Below, piece after piece: positions 1 through 6,418 of a stretch of DNA of 6,557 nt; the stretch's first letter is position 1; each line of letters opens with the position of its first letter. The notes beneath the pieces were generated by a model. The model made no database searches, was not told the DNA's origin, and saw only the letters and a program-made list of their open reading frames with translations. The DNA comes from CAYRGQ01 sp964444885 (lineage in GTDB: Bacteria > Bacteroidota > Bacteroidia > Sphingobacteriales > Sphingobacteriaceae): positions 1 through 6,557 of the forward strand of contig CAYUIZ010000147.1 in the NCBI GenBank assembly GCA_964444885.1, written 5' to 3'. The translations under genes were made by a program, and so were the position numbers.

Positions 1-30
1 GCTTTTAATCGTCCCGATTTGCCCGCCTCC

Positions 31-115
31 CACACCGTCATTCCGGACGGTTGCGAGCGTGCGAGCAAGCGATTCGGAATCTGTTAGTAGAAAGCAGTAG
101 CCAGCGGGAGACCGG
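31..115 (+). repeat. 85-bp interspersed repeat, copy 1
   Basis: This non-coding 85-bp stretch recurs at 6419-6503 in the same orientation with only 3 mismatches (at 86, 97 and 106). It contains inverted arms ATTCCG (40-45) and CGGAAT (75-80), and an inner pair TTGC (51-54) and GCAA (65-68), so the transcript could form a nested hairpin. The layout of GTCATTCC, a loop and then GGAATCT resembles extragenic repeats I know from Bacteroidota genomes, but I cannot confirm family membership. It lies about 50 bp past the 3' end of the hydrolase gene and could also help end or stabilise that transcript. No ORF or transposase is associated with it. Confidence 0.85.
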
Positions 116-135
116 AGACCGGAGACCGGAGGTCT
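107..135. repeat. GGAGACC heptamer tandem array with small hairpin
   Basis: The heptamer GGAGACC is repeated three times and followed by GGAG (107-131), directly continuing the end of repeat copy 1. Its last unit forms a short inverted repeat, AGACC (123-127), loop GGA, GGTCT (131-135). There is no T tract, so an intrinsic terminator is doubtful. A single GGAGACCGG also occurs at the end of repeat copy 2 and at 6343-6351, which suggests a unit whose copy number varies between loci. Confidence 0.8.
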
Positions 136-163
136 GCCCGACGCAACACCTCAACAAACTGCC

Positions 164-3100
164 TCAATGCCTAATCACCACCTGCCGTTTTTCCACCTGC
201 CCGTCGTGATGGATGTGCAGGAAATAGGGGCCGTTGGGCAGTCTTCCAGTATCAAACTGTACGGAACCGTCCTTGCTCTCGCCTTGCCGGAGCTGGCGGC
301 CTTGGCCGTCGTACAGCACCGCGCTGAAGGACGGCAGGCTAGCCTTGCTTCCCATGGTTTCCCGCTCGGGTTCATTGCCGATGGATACCGTTAGCGTTTC
401 GCTGGCCGGGTTGGGATAGATTTTCCAGGTTTCTTCGCCGCTCAGCGGGCTGTAACAGTCCATGTACTCGATATCTTCTTCGTACCAAGGCCCCGTGCCA
501 CAGGAATTGTGGATGGCACGAACGCGAATGTTGTACAAGCCCGGCACCCAAGGGGTATAGTTTAGTGTCACATGTTTAGATGTTACCGTTTGCGTGTACA
601 GGACAGTAAGGGACGGATAACTCCGTATCTGGACTTCATATCGGGAATGGGGGGATGCTGTTTTGATTTGGAGCTTGTTGTCTGGGTGTGTAGAACACAG
701 GTAAGTGACTGCACCCACCTCCCATGGGCAAGGGAAGTCGCCGTCAATGGGTTCGATGGCATTGGAATAAGCCAGGCACTCGATGGTGGGAAAACCCACA
801 AAGAGTTTCCGTGCGACGTTCAAGTTCCCGCATGCCGTGCTTATGCTGGCGGTTATCGTCACCTCTCCATTATAACTTCCTGACCGCGACACCGTCCGGC
901 TGTTGCCCGTGCCGGAGAAGGTGACCGCACCCGAGGGCGAAGCGCTCCACCCCGTCACCGTAGCGCCTGTGGGCAGGTTGGTGACGGTGTAAGTTTCGGA
1001 GGTGCAGAGCGTGGAGGGGCCACTGATGGAAACGTCGCCCCCGCTACATACGAATAAACAATTATCCACCACGCCATTGTTGCCACTGAGTTCGGTGGCC
1101 AGCCAGGTGCCGGTATGCTCGGCGATGGCTATATGCTTCTCATTCCCGCTTGAAGTGCTGGCCGTGATGAAGTTGGCAAATGGGCTGCTTTTGGGAGCCG
1201 CGGGCGGGTCATTGCCGGCGTACACGGCGCGGTAGTCCGCATCGGTGAGGGTGGCGTATCCGCTGCCAATGTCGAGGGCGCTCACGGTGGGCACAAAGTT
1301 AAACCGCGGTTGTATGGTCATGTTGACATCATATTTGTAAAGCCAATTGGCTTGCGGCGGGTCGCTCGGGTCGATGGGAGTTTGGTAATATCCGCCCCCA
1401 TACGAATCGTACGGCAAAAATCCCGATGGGGCATTCCGGCTATCTTCGGTGAGCGTGAGCGTAATGGGAAGCAGCCAAAGGATATGCTTGGTGTATGAGA
1501 TCTTGTTGTAATACACTTGGTTGCCCCCGCCGTTGGCAATGGCGTTGACCTGTATGTCGAACTCGACGTCGTTTTTGCCCGGTATCACCCCCGAAAAAAA
1601 CAACGGAACGCCCCCAGGGGACGGCATTGGCAACGGCAATAAGGGAGAGCCGATGATGTCGCCCAAAAACCGCGTGTTCCCCCTGCCCTCGTATGACAGC
1701 AAGGTAGTACCGGGCGTGGCATCCTGCAGGTTGCCACAGACGTTGCCGTTGCTCACGGCCACGCGCTTGAGCGGCTGGCCGGTGAATCCGGAAGGATAGC
1801 CAAGGTTTCGCAGGCTGGTTTGCCATTGGTTGTGCTCGCTGTTGTCTATGCTGCCATTGGGCGCCACGTAGTTGATAAGCATCTGCCGGGCTGCCGGCGT
1901 GTTGGCTAGGCCCAGGATGGCGTCGTAGCTTCTCCAGCCCCCGGCCAACGCAACCAGCTCATAGCCCAGGCCCACGTTAGACCGTATGTACAGTTTTCTC
2001 ACATGGTTGGCCATGTGCTGGTAGCCCAGGGGGACATTGGCGCCTAAGTGCGGGGAATCGTAGGAAATAAACAGCCCCGTCTGGTGGTTTTCGCTGTCGT
2101 TTTCCATGGACTTGAGCGCCCAGCGGGCCACCAGCCCACCCATGCTCTCGCCCCATACCACGTTTTCCTTCGTGCTGCCGGCCAGGGCCTTGCGGGTATT
2201 CACTAGCCGGATCACCTCCTTCACCAGCAACGCATTGCGCCGGATGTCGTCCGTGCCGTGCTTGTAGTCGATGTACACGATGTCATATTGGGGAGCGCTA
2301 AATAAAACATCACGCAATTCGTTGTCTATCTGCAAATTTCTGATCTGGCCAACAAAATTATCAATAGAATTTTCCCCAAACGGGTCCTTTGGATTTAAAA
2401 TATGCCCGGGGTCAAACCCTTCGGCCACGATAAGCGGCTTGCGCAGTTGCTTGTCAGGGTTGGCATAGAGGATGGACACGTAGCCTTGGGCGGCGATGCC
2501 GTTCAGCGTTTCGGTGGAGGTGATGGATAGCACCTCGGAACGGGTGGGGTACTGCTCGGCAAAGGCGGACGCGATGTATAGGGTGGAATGTGCCTGCAAT
2601 AGCGAACTGTCATCGAGGGTAAGCCTGTATTTCACGGTTTTGAAGCCCGTGTCCGGATAGTTAACGGTGAGCGGGGTGCCGGGCGTAATGCCGCGGTATC
2701 CCAGCCCGTCACCCGCGTCCACTTCGATGCCGGCCACCGTCGCGGGGCTATTGGTCATCCACAGGTCGGCGGGCAACAGGAGCTGCTGGCCTAGGCCCCG
2801 ATAACGGTACTGGGTGGGGGCAAAGGCGGCGGCCTGCGTGGTTTCGTAGGGGTTTTGCCATACGCCGCTGGCGTAGCGGTCTTGCAGGCGGTCGCCTGCA
2901 AGCTGAATTAGGTTGTTTTGCAAGGCGTTTTCTTTGAGTTGCGCATAGCGGTAGAAAAGGCCGGACAGGACGATCCGGCCCTCCTGTTCGGCGTCTTCCT
3001 GCCGCAGGGCCACTTCCCCGGCCGAGGCCATGTCCGGGGAGGTGGACCCGATACGCATGGTGTAGAGCGTTTGCTGGATGGCCATCAGCTCCGCATTGTC

Positions 3101-3712
3101 CACCCGGTTGGAGTCGGCCAGCAGCGTGCCAGCGTAGTTGTCCAGGTTGGTCCTTTCCAGGGACGCGTCGCGGAGTAGGCTGTGGGGGATGCGGTGGTGC
3201 TCGAGCAGGCCAAAGATGGTGTCCATACGGTGGTAGAAGCTGTCATCCACTTCCGTGGCCTGGTGGGTGATGCGCATGGTCTGCGAAGCGGCTCCGGCTT
3301 TGGTCAGTTTGACGATATAGGTGCCTGCGGGTAGCGCGCTGCCAAGGGATATGCCCATGGCGGTTTCCCCCGGCGTAGGACCCATGATGAGCAGGGGGGT
3401 GACAGATTTGCTGGCCAAGACTTGTCCGCTTGCGTCCATCAGCTGGAGCGTGGCCAGCGGCACATCCACTGCGGTGGAGATTTCAATATGCGCGCTGGCG
3501 GTAACCACAAAGCGGTAATAGATAATGTAATTCATTGGGCCGTCCGGAAATCCTGCATGGGTATGCGAATACGTGGCATGTGCGGCAATCGTGCCCGCCA
3601 CAATGGGGTCAGCCAAGGACGAGCCGGGCTGGCTGGTCGAATGGAAACCCTGCCCAAAAAACAAGGCAAAAAGGGCGAGGATGGTTAAGCTGGCGGTTGG
3701 TTTTGGTTTCAT
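164..3712 (-). CDS. Secreted alpha/beta hydrolase (lipase/esterase-like) with T9SS type A C-terminal sorting domain
   Basis: A 1182-residue multidomain secreted protein. Residues 1-28 form a signal peptide (charged MKPKPTAS, then a hydrophobic run). About 36-150 is a beta-sandwich resembling bacterial pre-peptidase domains, about 326-385 a PKD-like beta domain (EVDAGDGLGYRG). About 425-870 is an alpha/beta hydrolase with first strand LIVAEGFDPG, nucleophile elbow GESMGG (Ser523) and YDSPHLG (551-557). The catalytic histidine is probably in NEKHIAI (His860) or EHTGTW (His866); I cannot assign the acid. About 894-963 is a PKD-like domain (ISGPSTLC...), then a cysteine-containing FN3-like segment. 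About 1096-1182 is the sorting domain, from WKIYPNPASETLTV to the basic end VEKRQVVIRH. Expected route: Sec export, then T9SS passage with sorting-domain removal; substrate unknown. The ATG at 3712 is chosen because it starts a proper signal peptide; an in-frame TTG at 3736 would add eight unneeded residues. It is last in a probable operon, 26 bp after the lipoprotein gene. Confidence 0.9.
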   Translation of the reverse strand: MKPKPTASLTILALFALFFGQGFHSTSQPGSSLADPIVAGTIAAHATYSHTHAGFPDGPMNYIIYYRFVVTASAHIEISTAVDVPLATLQLMDASGQVLASKSVTPLLIMGPTPGETAMGISLGSALPAGTYIVKLTKAGAASQTMRITHQATEVDDSFYHRMDTIFGLLEHHRIPHSLLRDASLERTNLDNYAGTLLADSNRVDNAELMAIQQTLYTMRIGSTSPDMASAGEVALRQEDAEQEGRIVLSGLFYRYAQLKENALQNNLIQLAGDRLQDRYASGVWQNPYETTQAAAFAPTQYRYRGLGQQLLLPADLWMTNSPATVAGIEVDAGDGLGYRGITPGTPLTVNYPDTGFKTVKYRLTLDDSSLLQAHSTLYIASAFAEQYPTRSEVLSITSTETLNGIAAQGYVSILYANPDKQLRKPLIVAEGFDPGHILNPKDPFGENSIDNFVGQIRNLQIDNELRDVLFSAPQYDIVYIDYKHGTDDIRRNALLVKEVIRLVNTRKALAGSTKENVVWGESMGGLVARWALKSMENDSENHQTGLFISYDSPHLGANVPLGYQHMANHVRKLYIRSNVGLGYELVALAGGWRSYDAILGLANTPAARQMLINYVAPNGSIDNSEHNQWQTSLRNLGYPSGFTGQPLKRVAVSNGNVCGNLQDATPGTTLLSYEGRGNTRFLGDIIGSPLLPLPMPSPGGVPLFFSGVIPGKNDVEFDIQVNAIANGGGNQVYYNKISYTKHILWLLPITLTLTEDSRNAPSGFLPYDSYGGGYYQTPIDPSDPPQANWLYKYDVNMTIQPRFNFVPTVSALDIGSGYATLTDADYRAVYAGNDPPAAPKSSPFANFITASTSSGNEKHIAIAEHTGTWLATELSGNNGVVDNCLFVCSGGDVSISGPSTLCTSETYTVTNLPTGATVTGWSASPSGAVTFSGTGNSRTVSRSGSYNGEVTITASISTACGNLNVARKLFVGFPTIECLAYSNAIEPIDGDFPCPWEVGAVTYLCSTHPDNKLQIKTASPHSRYEVQIRSYPSLTVLYTQTVTSKHVTLNYTPWVPGLYNIRVRAIHNSCGTGPWYEEDIEYMDCYSPLSGEETWKIYPNPASETLTVSIGNEPERETMGSKASLPSFSAVLYDGQGRQLRQGESKDGSVQFDTGRLPNGPYFLHIHHDGQVEKRQVVIRH

Positions 3713-3738
3713 GGTCTTGATATATGGTGTAGGCAACG
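3713..3738 (-). promoter_or_regulatory. Translation-start leader of the hydrolase gene
   Basis: This 26-bp gap between lipoprotein B and the hydrolase has no Shine-Dalgarno sequence, which is normal in Bacteroidota. On the minus strand it ends TATATCAAGACC before the ATG. The gap before lipoprotein B (4315-4335) contains TATATCA and also ends in GACC before ATGAAACC. The shared words suggest either a common AT-rich ribosome-recruiting element or descent of the start regions from one copy. Confidence 0.3.
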
Positions 3739-4314
3739 TTATGGATATGGAAAGGTAACGTCAAAGCGCCCCTCTGTTACTTCGATGCGGTCGCCCGATA
3801 AATGGTCAACCAAATGGAATTGGAAGGTGCCTGCGATAATTTTTTGTTCCCTATCCAGACGGCTTATTGCAACTTTGTTGTTTGGCTTCTCAATATCGAT
3901 GTGGTACTCTTTATCCTTGTACCAGTAAGTTGCCGCAAAACCATCCTCCCTTTCTGATGAAACCGGAATATAATCTCCGGTATTTAACTTCTCGTAGGAG
4001 GTGTATGAAATCTTTAGGTTTCCCATATTTCCACTTTGATCCGTTGAAGTTATCATGGCTAAATATTCTCTCCCATCTCCTAAACGTACTAGGCGAACAG
4101 AAAAGGGCGGGTTTGAGGCAAACATTCTGTGTTTTGGCCGTAAGTACACCTTCCCATTAATCTTGCACCCAAAGGTGTTTTTGCCGTCCTGCGTGGGTTC
4201 GGGCAAGTCTTTTTTCTGGCAGGTCATGGCCGTCAACAGCAGGCAGGCAACGGCACATAGCAGGGGAACGATGCGCGGGATGGCTTTTTTCCGGGGATGT
4301 GGGGTTGGTTTCAT
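3739..4314 (-). CDS. Small lipoprotein B, paralogue of the gene at 4336-4929
   Basis: A 191-residue predicted lipoprotein of unknown function. Residues 1-31 are a lipoprotein signal (RKK near the start, hydrophobic core, LTAMT) before Cys32. The Thr at -1 is unusual, as Gly, Ala or Ser is typical. After the cysteine comes QKKD, which resembles the QKDDE-like signal known to direct lipoproteins to the cell surface in Capnocytophaga, so outer-surface location is plausible. The mature part starts LPEPTQDGKNTFGCKINGKV and ends with beta-rich TEGRFDVTFPYP. This pattern recalls Bacteroidota lipoproteins of the DUF6252 kind, from memory and unconfirmed. The first 56 residues differ from the upstream paralogue at only five positions (2, 7, 16, 45, 46), while the rest is roughly one-third identical. 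The body is AT-rich (about 37-40% GC in counted lines) against about 58% in the leader. The gene sits 21 bp after lipoprotein A and 26 bp before the hydrolase, so co-transcription is likely. Confidence 0.85.
   Translation of the reverse strand: MKPTPHPRKKAIPRIVPLLCAVACLLLTAMTCQKKDLPEPTQDGKNTFGCKINGKVYLRPKHRMFASNPPFSVRLVRLGDGREYLAMITSTDQSGNMGNLKISYTSYEKLNTGDYIPVSSEREDGFAATYWYKDKEYHIDIEKPNNKVAISRLDREQKIIAGTFQFHLVDHLSGDRIEVTEGRFDVTFPYP
4148..4314 (-). repeat. Duplicated 167-bp gene leader, copy in lipoprotein B
   Basis: The first 167 bases of this gene align without gaps to 4763-4929, with 11 differences (about 93% identity). Five differences change an amino acid and six are silent. Similarity falls sharply right after residue 56, at GKV. 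The segment covers the signal peptide, the lipid-anchor cysteine and the LPEPTQDG linker. Confidence 0.9.
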
Positions 4315-4335
4315 GGTCGGTAGGTGATATACGAG
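4315..4335 (-). promoter_or_regulatory. Translation-start leader of lipoprotein B
   Basis: A 21-bp gap after the stop codon of lipoprotein A. Read on the minus strand it contains TATATCA followed by CCTACCGACC and the ATG, with no Shine-Dalgarno motif. The short spacing supports co-transcription of the two lipoprotein genes. Confidence 0.3.
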
Positions 4336-4929
4336 TTAGTTGAAAGGCTGTGGTGTGTAGCTTGTAAACGGAAGTTCTACATCAAAACGGCCTTCGGTTA
4401 TGGCTAGCCGTTTGCCTGCATCATCAATCAAGTGGAAACTGAATTTGCCTGACAGCACCTTGTTTTCGATGTCTATCTTGGTGATCTCTATTTCATTTGT
4501 CTTAGACACGTCAATACCAAAGGGATAGAAGATACCGGTTGCGGAATATGTCGCGGTAAAGCCGTTCTCTTCTTCCGTCGCTACCATTGGGTACTTACCC
4601 GGAACAATCTCACCTTCCCCTTTATAGGTTATTTTTAGTCTGTTATCTGTTTTTTGGTTTACCCCTAAAATAATAAGTGAATATCGATCATCATCCTTAG
4701 TATGGAGATAGTTCACCAAAATATGCTCACCGCTAAACATACTTGTCCGTTGAGCTACGAAAACCTTCCCATTAATCTTGCACCCGAAGGTGTCTCTGCC
4801 ATCCTGCGTGGGTTCGGGCAGGTCTTTTTTCTGGCAGGTCATGGCCGTGAGCAGCAGGCAGGCAACGGCGCATAGCAGGGGAATGATGCGCGGGATGGCT
4901 TTTTTCCGGGAATGTGGGGTTGGGTTCAT
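4336..4929 (-). CDS. Small lipoprotein A, first gene of the probable operon
   Basis: A 197-residue predicted lipoprotein, unrecognised in function. It has the same leader as its neighbour: RKK, a hydrophobic stretch, LTAMT then Cys32, followed by QKKDLPEPTQDG and TFGCKINGKV. The body from about residue 57 is beta-rich and differs strongly from lipoprotein B, yet the same anchors recur in both: LKI-x-Y, GF-x-ATY, G-x-F-x-FHL and, near the end, TEGRFDV. These mark one domain family, possibly DUF6252-like (from memory). The C-terminus carries about seven extra residues (YTPQPFN). The body is very AT-rich in places (25% GC at 4621-4680, 37% at 4681-4740) while the leader is about 60% GC. The ATG at 4929 is supported by the signal peptide and by alignment with the paralogue start. 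Being nearest the divergent intergenic region, it should lie closest to the operon promoter. Confidence 0.85.
   Translation of the reverse strand: MNPTPHSRKKAIPRIIPLLCAVACLLLTAMTCQKKDLPEPTQDGRDTFGCKINGKVFVAQRTSMFSGEHILVNYLHTKDDDRYSLIILGVNQKTDNRLKITYKGEGEIVPGKYPMVATEEENGFTATYSATGIFYPFGIDVSKTNEIEITKIDIENKVLSGKFSFHLIDDAGKRLAITEGRFDVELPFTSYTPQPFN
4763..4929 (-). repeat. Duplicated 167-bp gene leader, copy in lipoprotein A
   Basis: Partner of 4148-4314, same length and about 93% identical. Identity stops close to codon 56, where the AT-rich, diverged body begins. This points to recent gene conversion of the 5' part, or to different bodies joined to a common leader. Confidence 0.9.
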
Positions 4930-5115
4930 CGTGCTGGTTTATAGTGGTGGCGCGTTGCGTTGTTGGATACCCTAAAATAATTGCCAGCTAACGAACTGCG
5001 CCTGAAACTCCAACTTTGAAATTACCTCGTTGCTGATTTTGAAACACCTGTGCTTATAATAACGGTTGCCTATACCAAAATGCGACACTTGTTGCGAAAA
5101 CACGAACGGAAACAA

Positions 5116-5148
5116 AAAAGATACGGCTAGTAAAAATCAGTGTACAAT
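5116..5148 (-). promoter_or_regulatory. Weak candidate Bacteroidota promoter for the lipoprotein-hydrolase operon
   Basis: On the minus strand there is ATTG (5148-5145), a 21-base spacer, and TATCTTTT (5123-5116). This is near the Bacteroidota consensus TTTG then TAnnTTTG, with one mismatch in each box. It would give a leader of about 180 bases before the ATG at 4929. A second, poorer -7-like match, TATTTTAG, lies at 4979-4972 without a well-placed upstream box. Confidence 0.2.
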
Positions 5149-5191
5149 CGGCTAGTTGGGTTTCAAAAGACTAATATACGCTTCTATTTCG

Positions 5192-5218
5192 TTGGAAGCA
5201 ATTTTATGGGCATATTTG
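5192..5218 (+). promoter_or_regulatory. Weak candidate promoter for the porV-like gene
   Basis: TTG (5192-5194) is followed after 16 bases by CATATTTG (5211-5218), which matches the Bacteroidota -7 box TAnnTTTG except at its first base. The spacing is slightly short. A start point near 5225 would leave a leader of roughly 35 bases before the ATG at 5261, and would exclude the TTG start at 5156. Confidence 0.2.
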
Positions 5219-5260
5219 TGGGGCCACGCCAGCCAACTCAACGAAACCCTTAGCCAAAAC

Positions 5261-6337
5261 ATGAAGAAACGCTGCCTTTATACCGCTTTGATCCGTACGC
5301 TGGCAGGCACGCTGTACTTCCTGGTTTTCCTGGATGCGGCCTTTGGCCAATCCGTCCGCCCCGACGGCAGCCAGCACAGCGACGTGCGCACGGCTGTGCC
5401 GTTTCTGCTAATAGCGCCCGACGCCCGATCGGCGGGCATGGGCGACGTGGGCGTAGCCACCGCGCCAGACGTATTTTCCATGCACCGTAATGCCGCCAAA
5501 TATGTGCTGGCCGAGGATAATGCCGGTATCGGCATGGGGTTCACGCCCTGGCTGAGGCGGCTGGCCAGCGACATGAGCCTCGCTTACCTCGCAGGCTACG
5601 TTAAGCTGTCTGGCCGGCAGGCCATGGCCGCCTCCCTCAAGTACTTTTCGCTCGGCGAGGTGCGTTTTGCCGATGGCCAAGGCACTGAATACCTGCAATA
5701 CCAACCGTTCGAGGGCATGGCGGACGTCGCTTATGTATTGCGATTAGGCGAAGGCATGGGCCTGTCCACCACGTTCCGATACGTGTATTCGGGGATTGGC
5801 GCAGGGGATTACCTCCTCGGCGAGGCTTACCCCGGGCATGCCTTTGCCTTTGATGTGGGCTGGTACTATCGCCGGCCTATCCTGTCGGCCCGCGGCGATG
5901 CCGACCTGTCCTTCGGCGCGCAGCTGGCCAACGCTGGCACGCCCATGCAGTACGGCTTGCAGCGGAACCCCCTGCCCGTGGATATCCGTGTAGGCACGGC
6001 CTATACCCGGCGGTTGGAGGGCACAGGCAGGCTGGCGCTGGCCCTCGACTTGGCTAAGTTGCTGGTATCGGCCACGCCCGACGCTCCCGCTGGGCTCGGC
6101 AAGGAACTGCGCGGCATCCGGGCTTCTGCAGGCGTGGAGTGGCTACCCAGCAAGCTCTTTGCCCTGCGAGGCGGTTACTACCACACTAGCCGCCATCAAG
6201 ATGACCTGCGGTATTTCACGGCCGGGCTCGGCCTGCGCCACGAAGCCCTTTCCTTTGATTTCGCTTACCTAATGTCTACCCAACCGCAACACCCCCTGCA
6301 AAGCACCATGCGATTCGCATTGGCCTACGGATGGTGA
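5261..6337 (+). CDS. porV: PorV-family T9SS outer-membrane protein (PorV/PorQ family)
   Basis: A 358-residue outer-membrane beta-barrel protein. PorV (also LptO) binds C-terminal sorting domains of T9SS cargo as it leaves the SprA translocon and delivers it to the PorU complex for anchoring or release. Residues 1-29 are a signal peptide (MKKRC, hydrophobic core, AAFG before QS). PorV-type motifs follow in order: TAVPFLLIAPDARSAGMGD (44-62), FTPWLRRL (94-101), YFSLGEVRF (128-136), NPLPVDIRVG (236-245), FALRGGYYH (300-308), and the barrel end FDFAYL...MRFALAYGW with aromatic last residue. Two deviations from the PorV pattern I remember: the usual HWNPAKY reads HRNAAKY (75-81), and the segment after LAKLLVSATPDAP looks about 20 residues short. 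It could be the genome's only PorV or a specialised paralogue; the symbol is given at family level. The ATG at 5261 begins a complete signal peptide; a TTG at 5156 would add 35 residues. It is divergent from the operon carrying a T9SS cargo gene. Very GC-rich (75% at 5881-5940). Confidence 0.85.
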   Translation: MKKRCLYTALIRTLAGTLYFLVFLDAAFGQSVRPDGSQHSDVRTAVPFLLIAPDARSAGMGDVGVATAPDVFSMHRNAAKYVLAEDNAGIGMGFTPWLRRLASDMSLAYLAGYVKLSGRQAMAASLKYFSLGEVRFADGQGTEYLQYQPFEGMADVAYVLRLGEGMGLSTTFRYVYSGIGAGDYLLGEAYPGHAFAFDVGWYYRRPILSARGDADLSFGAQLANAGTPMQYGLQRNPLPVDIRVGTAYTRRLEGTGRLALALDLAKLLVSATPDAPAGLGKELRGIRASAGVEWLPSKLFALRGGYYHTSRHQDDLRYFTAGLGLRHEALSFDFAYLMSTQPQHPLQSTMRFALAYGW

Positions 6338-6418
6338 TGGCAGGAGACCGGAGGCATGGTGGAGAAAGGATTATGGAACAAGCCTGCCTGCGGACGTAGA
6401 AAGCAACAACCATCCCTC
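6338..6418 (+). repeat. Degenerate repeat fragments after the porV-like gene
   Basis: Just past the stop codon lie isolated pieces of the interspersed repeat: GGAGACCGGAGG (6343-6354), which matches the heptamer array at 121-132, and GTAGAAAGCA (6396-6405), which matches 87-96 and 6475-6484. They may be the remains of an older or internally deleted copy next to copy 2. The inverted pair GGCAGG (6339-6344) and CCTGCC (6383-6388) is too far apart and lacks a T tract, so I do not call a terminator. Confidence 0.45.

Larger units (their letters stand above)
4930..5260. other. Divergent AT-rich intergenic region
   Basis: These 331 bases separate the minus-strand operon from the plus-strand porV-like gene and must hold both promoters if the two units are transcribed separately. 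I see no convincing ORF, RNA gene or strong long dyad. The plus-strand reading frame of the porV-like gene stays open back to a TTG at 5156, but that stretch would place a second hydrophobic segment before a complete signal peptide, so I treat it as non-coding. Weak promoter candidates are listed separately. Confidence 0.7.

Noticed and set aside
31..135. CRISPR-like array
   Set aside because: The short units are contiguous heptamers without spacers, and the 85-bp repeat occurs only twice, 6.4 kb apart, with no cas genes.
2918..3178. Open reading frames on the plus strand antisense to the hydrolase gene (for example 2918-3178 and 572-883)
   Set aside because: They are by-products of GC-rich coding sequence on the other strand, with no recognisable domain, signal peptide or plausible start context.
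3713..3736. TTG start at 3736 for the hydrolase
   Set aside because: It adds only eight residues before a normal signal peptide starting at the ATG at 3712, and begins two bases from the preceding stop codon.
5055..5060. TATAAT resembling an E. coli -10 box
   Set aside because: The Bacteroidota primary sigma factor uses a different -7 box, and no well-spaced upstream element is present on the plus strand.
5156..5260. TTG-started N-terminal extension of the porV-like gene
   Set aside because: The ATG at 5261 begins a complete signal peptide; the extension would bury it behind another hydrophobic stretch, and the candidate promoter lies inside this region.
6339..6388. Intrinsic terminator after the porV-like gene
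   Set aside because: The only inverted pairs are six bases long with loops of about 38 to 50 bases and no T tract.
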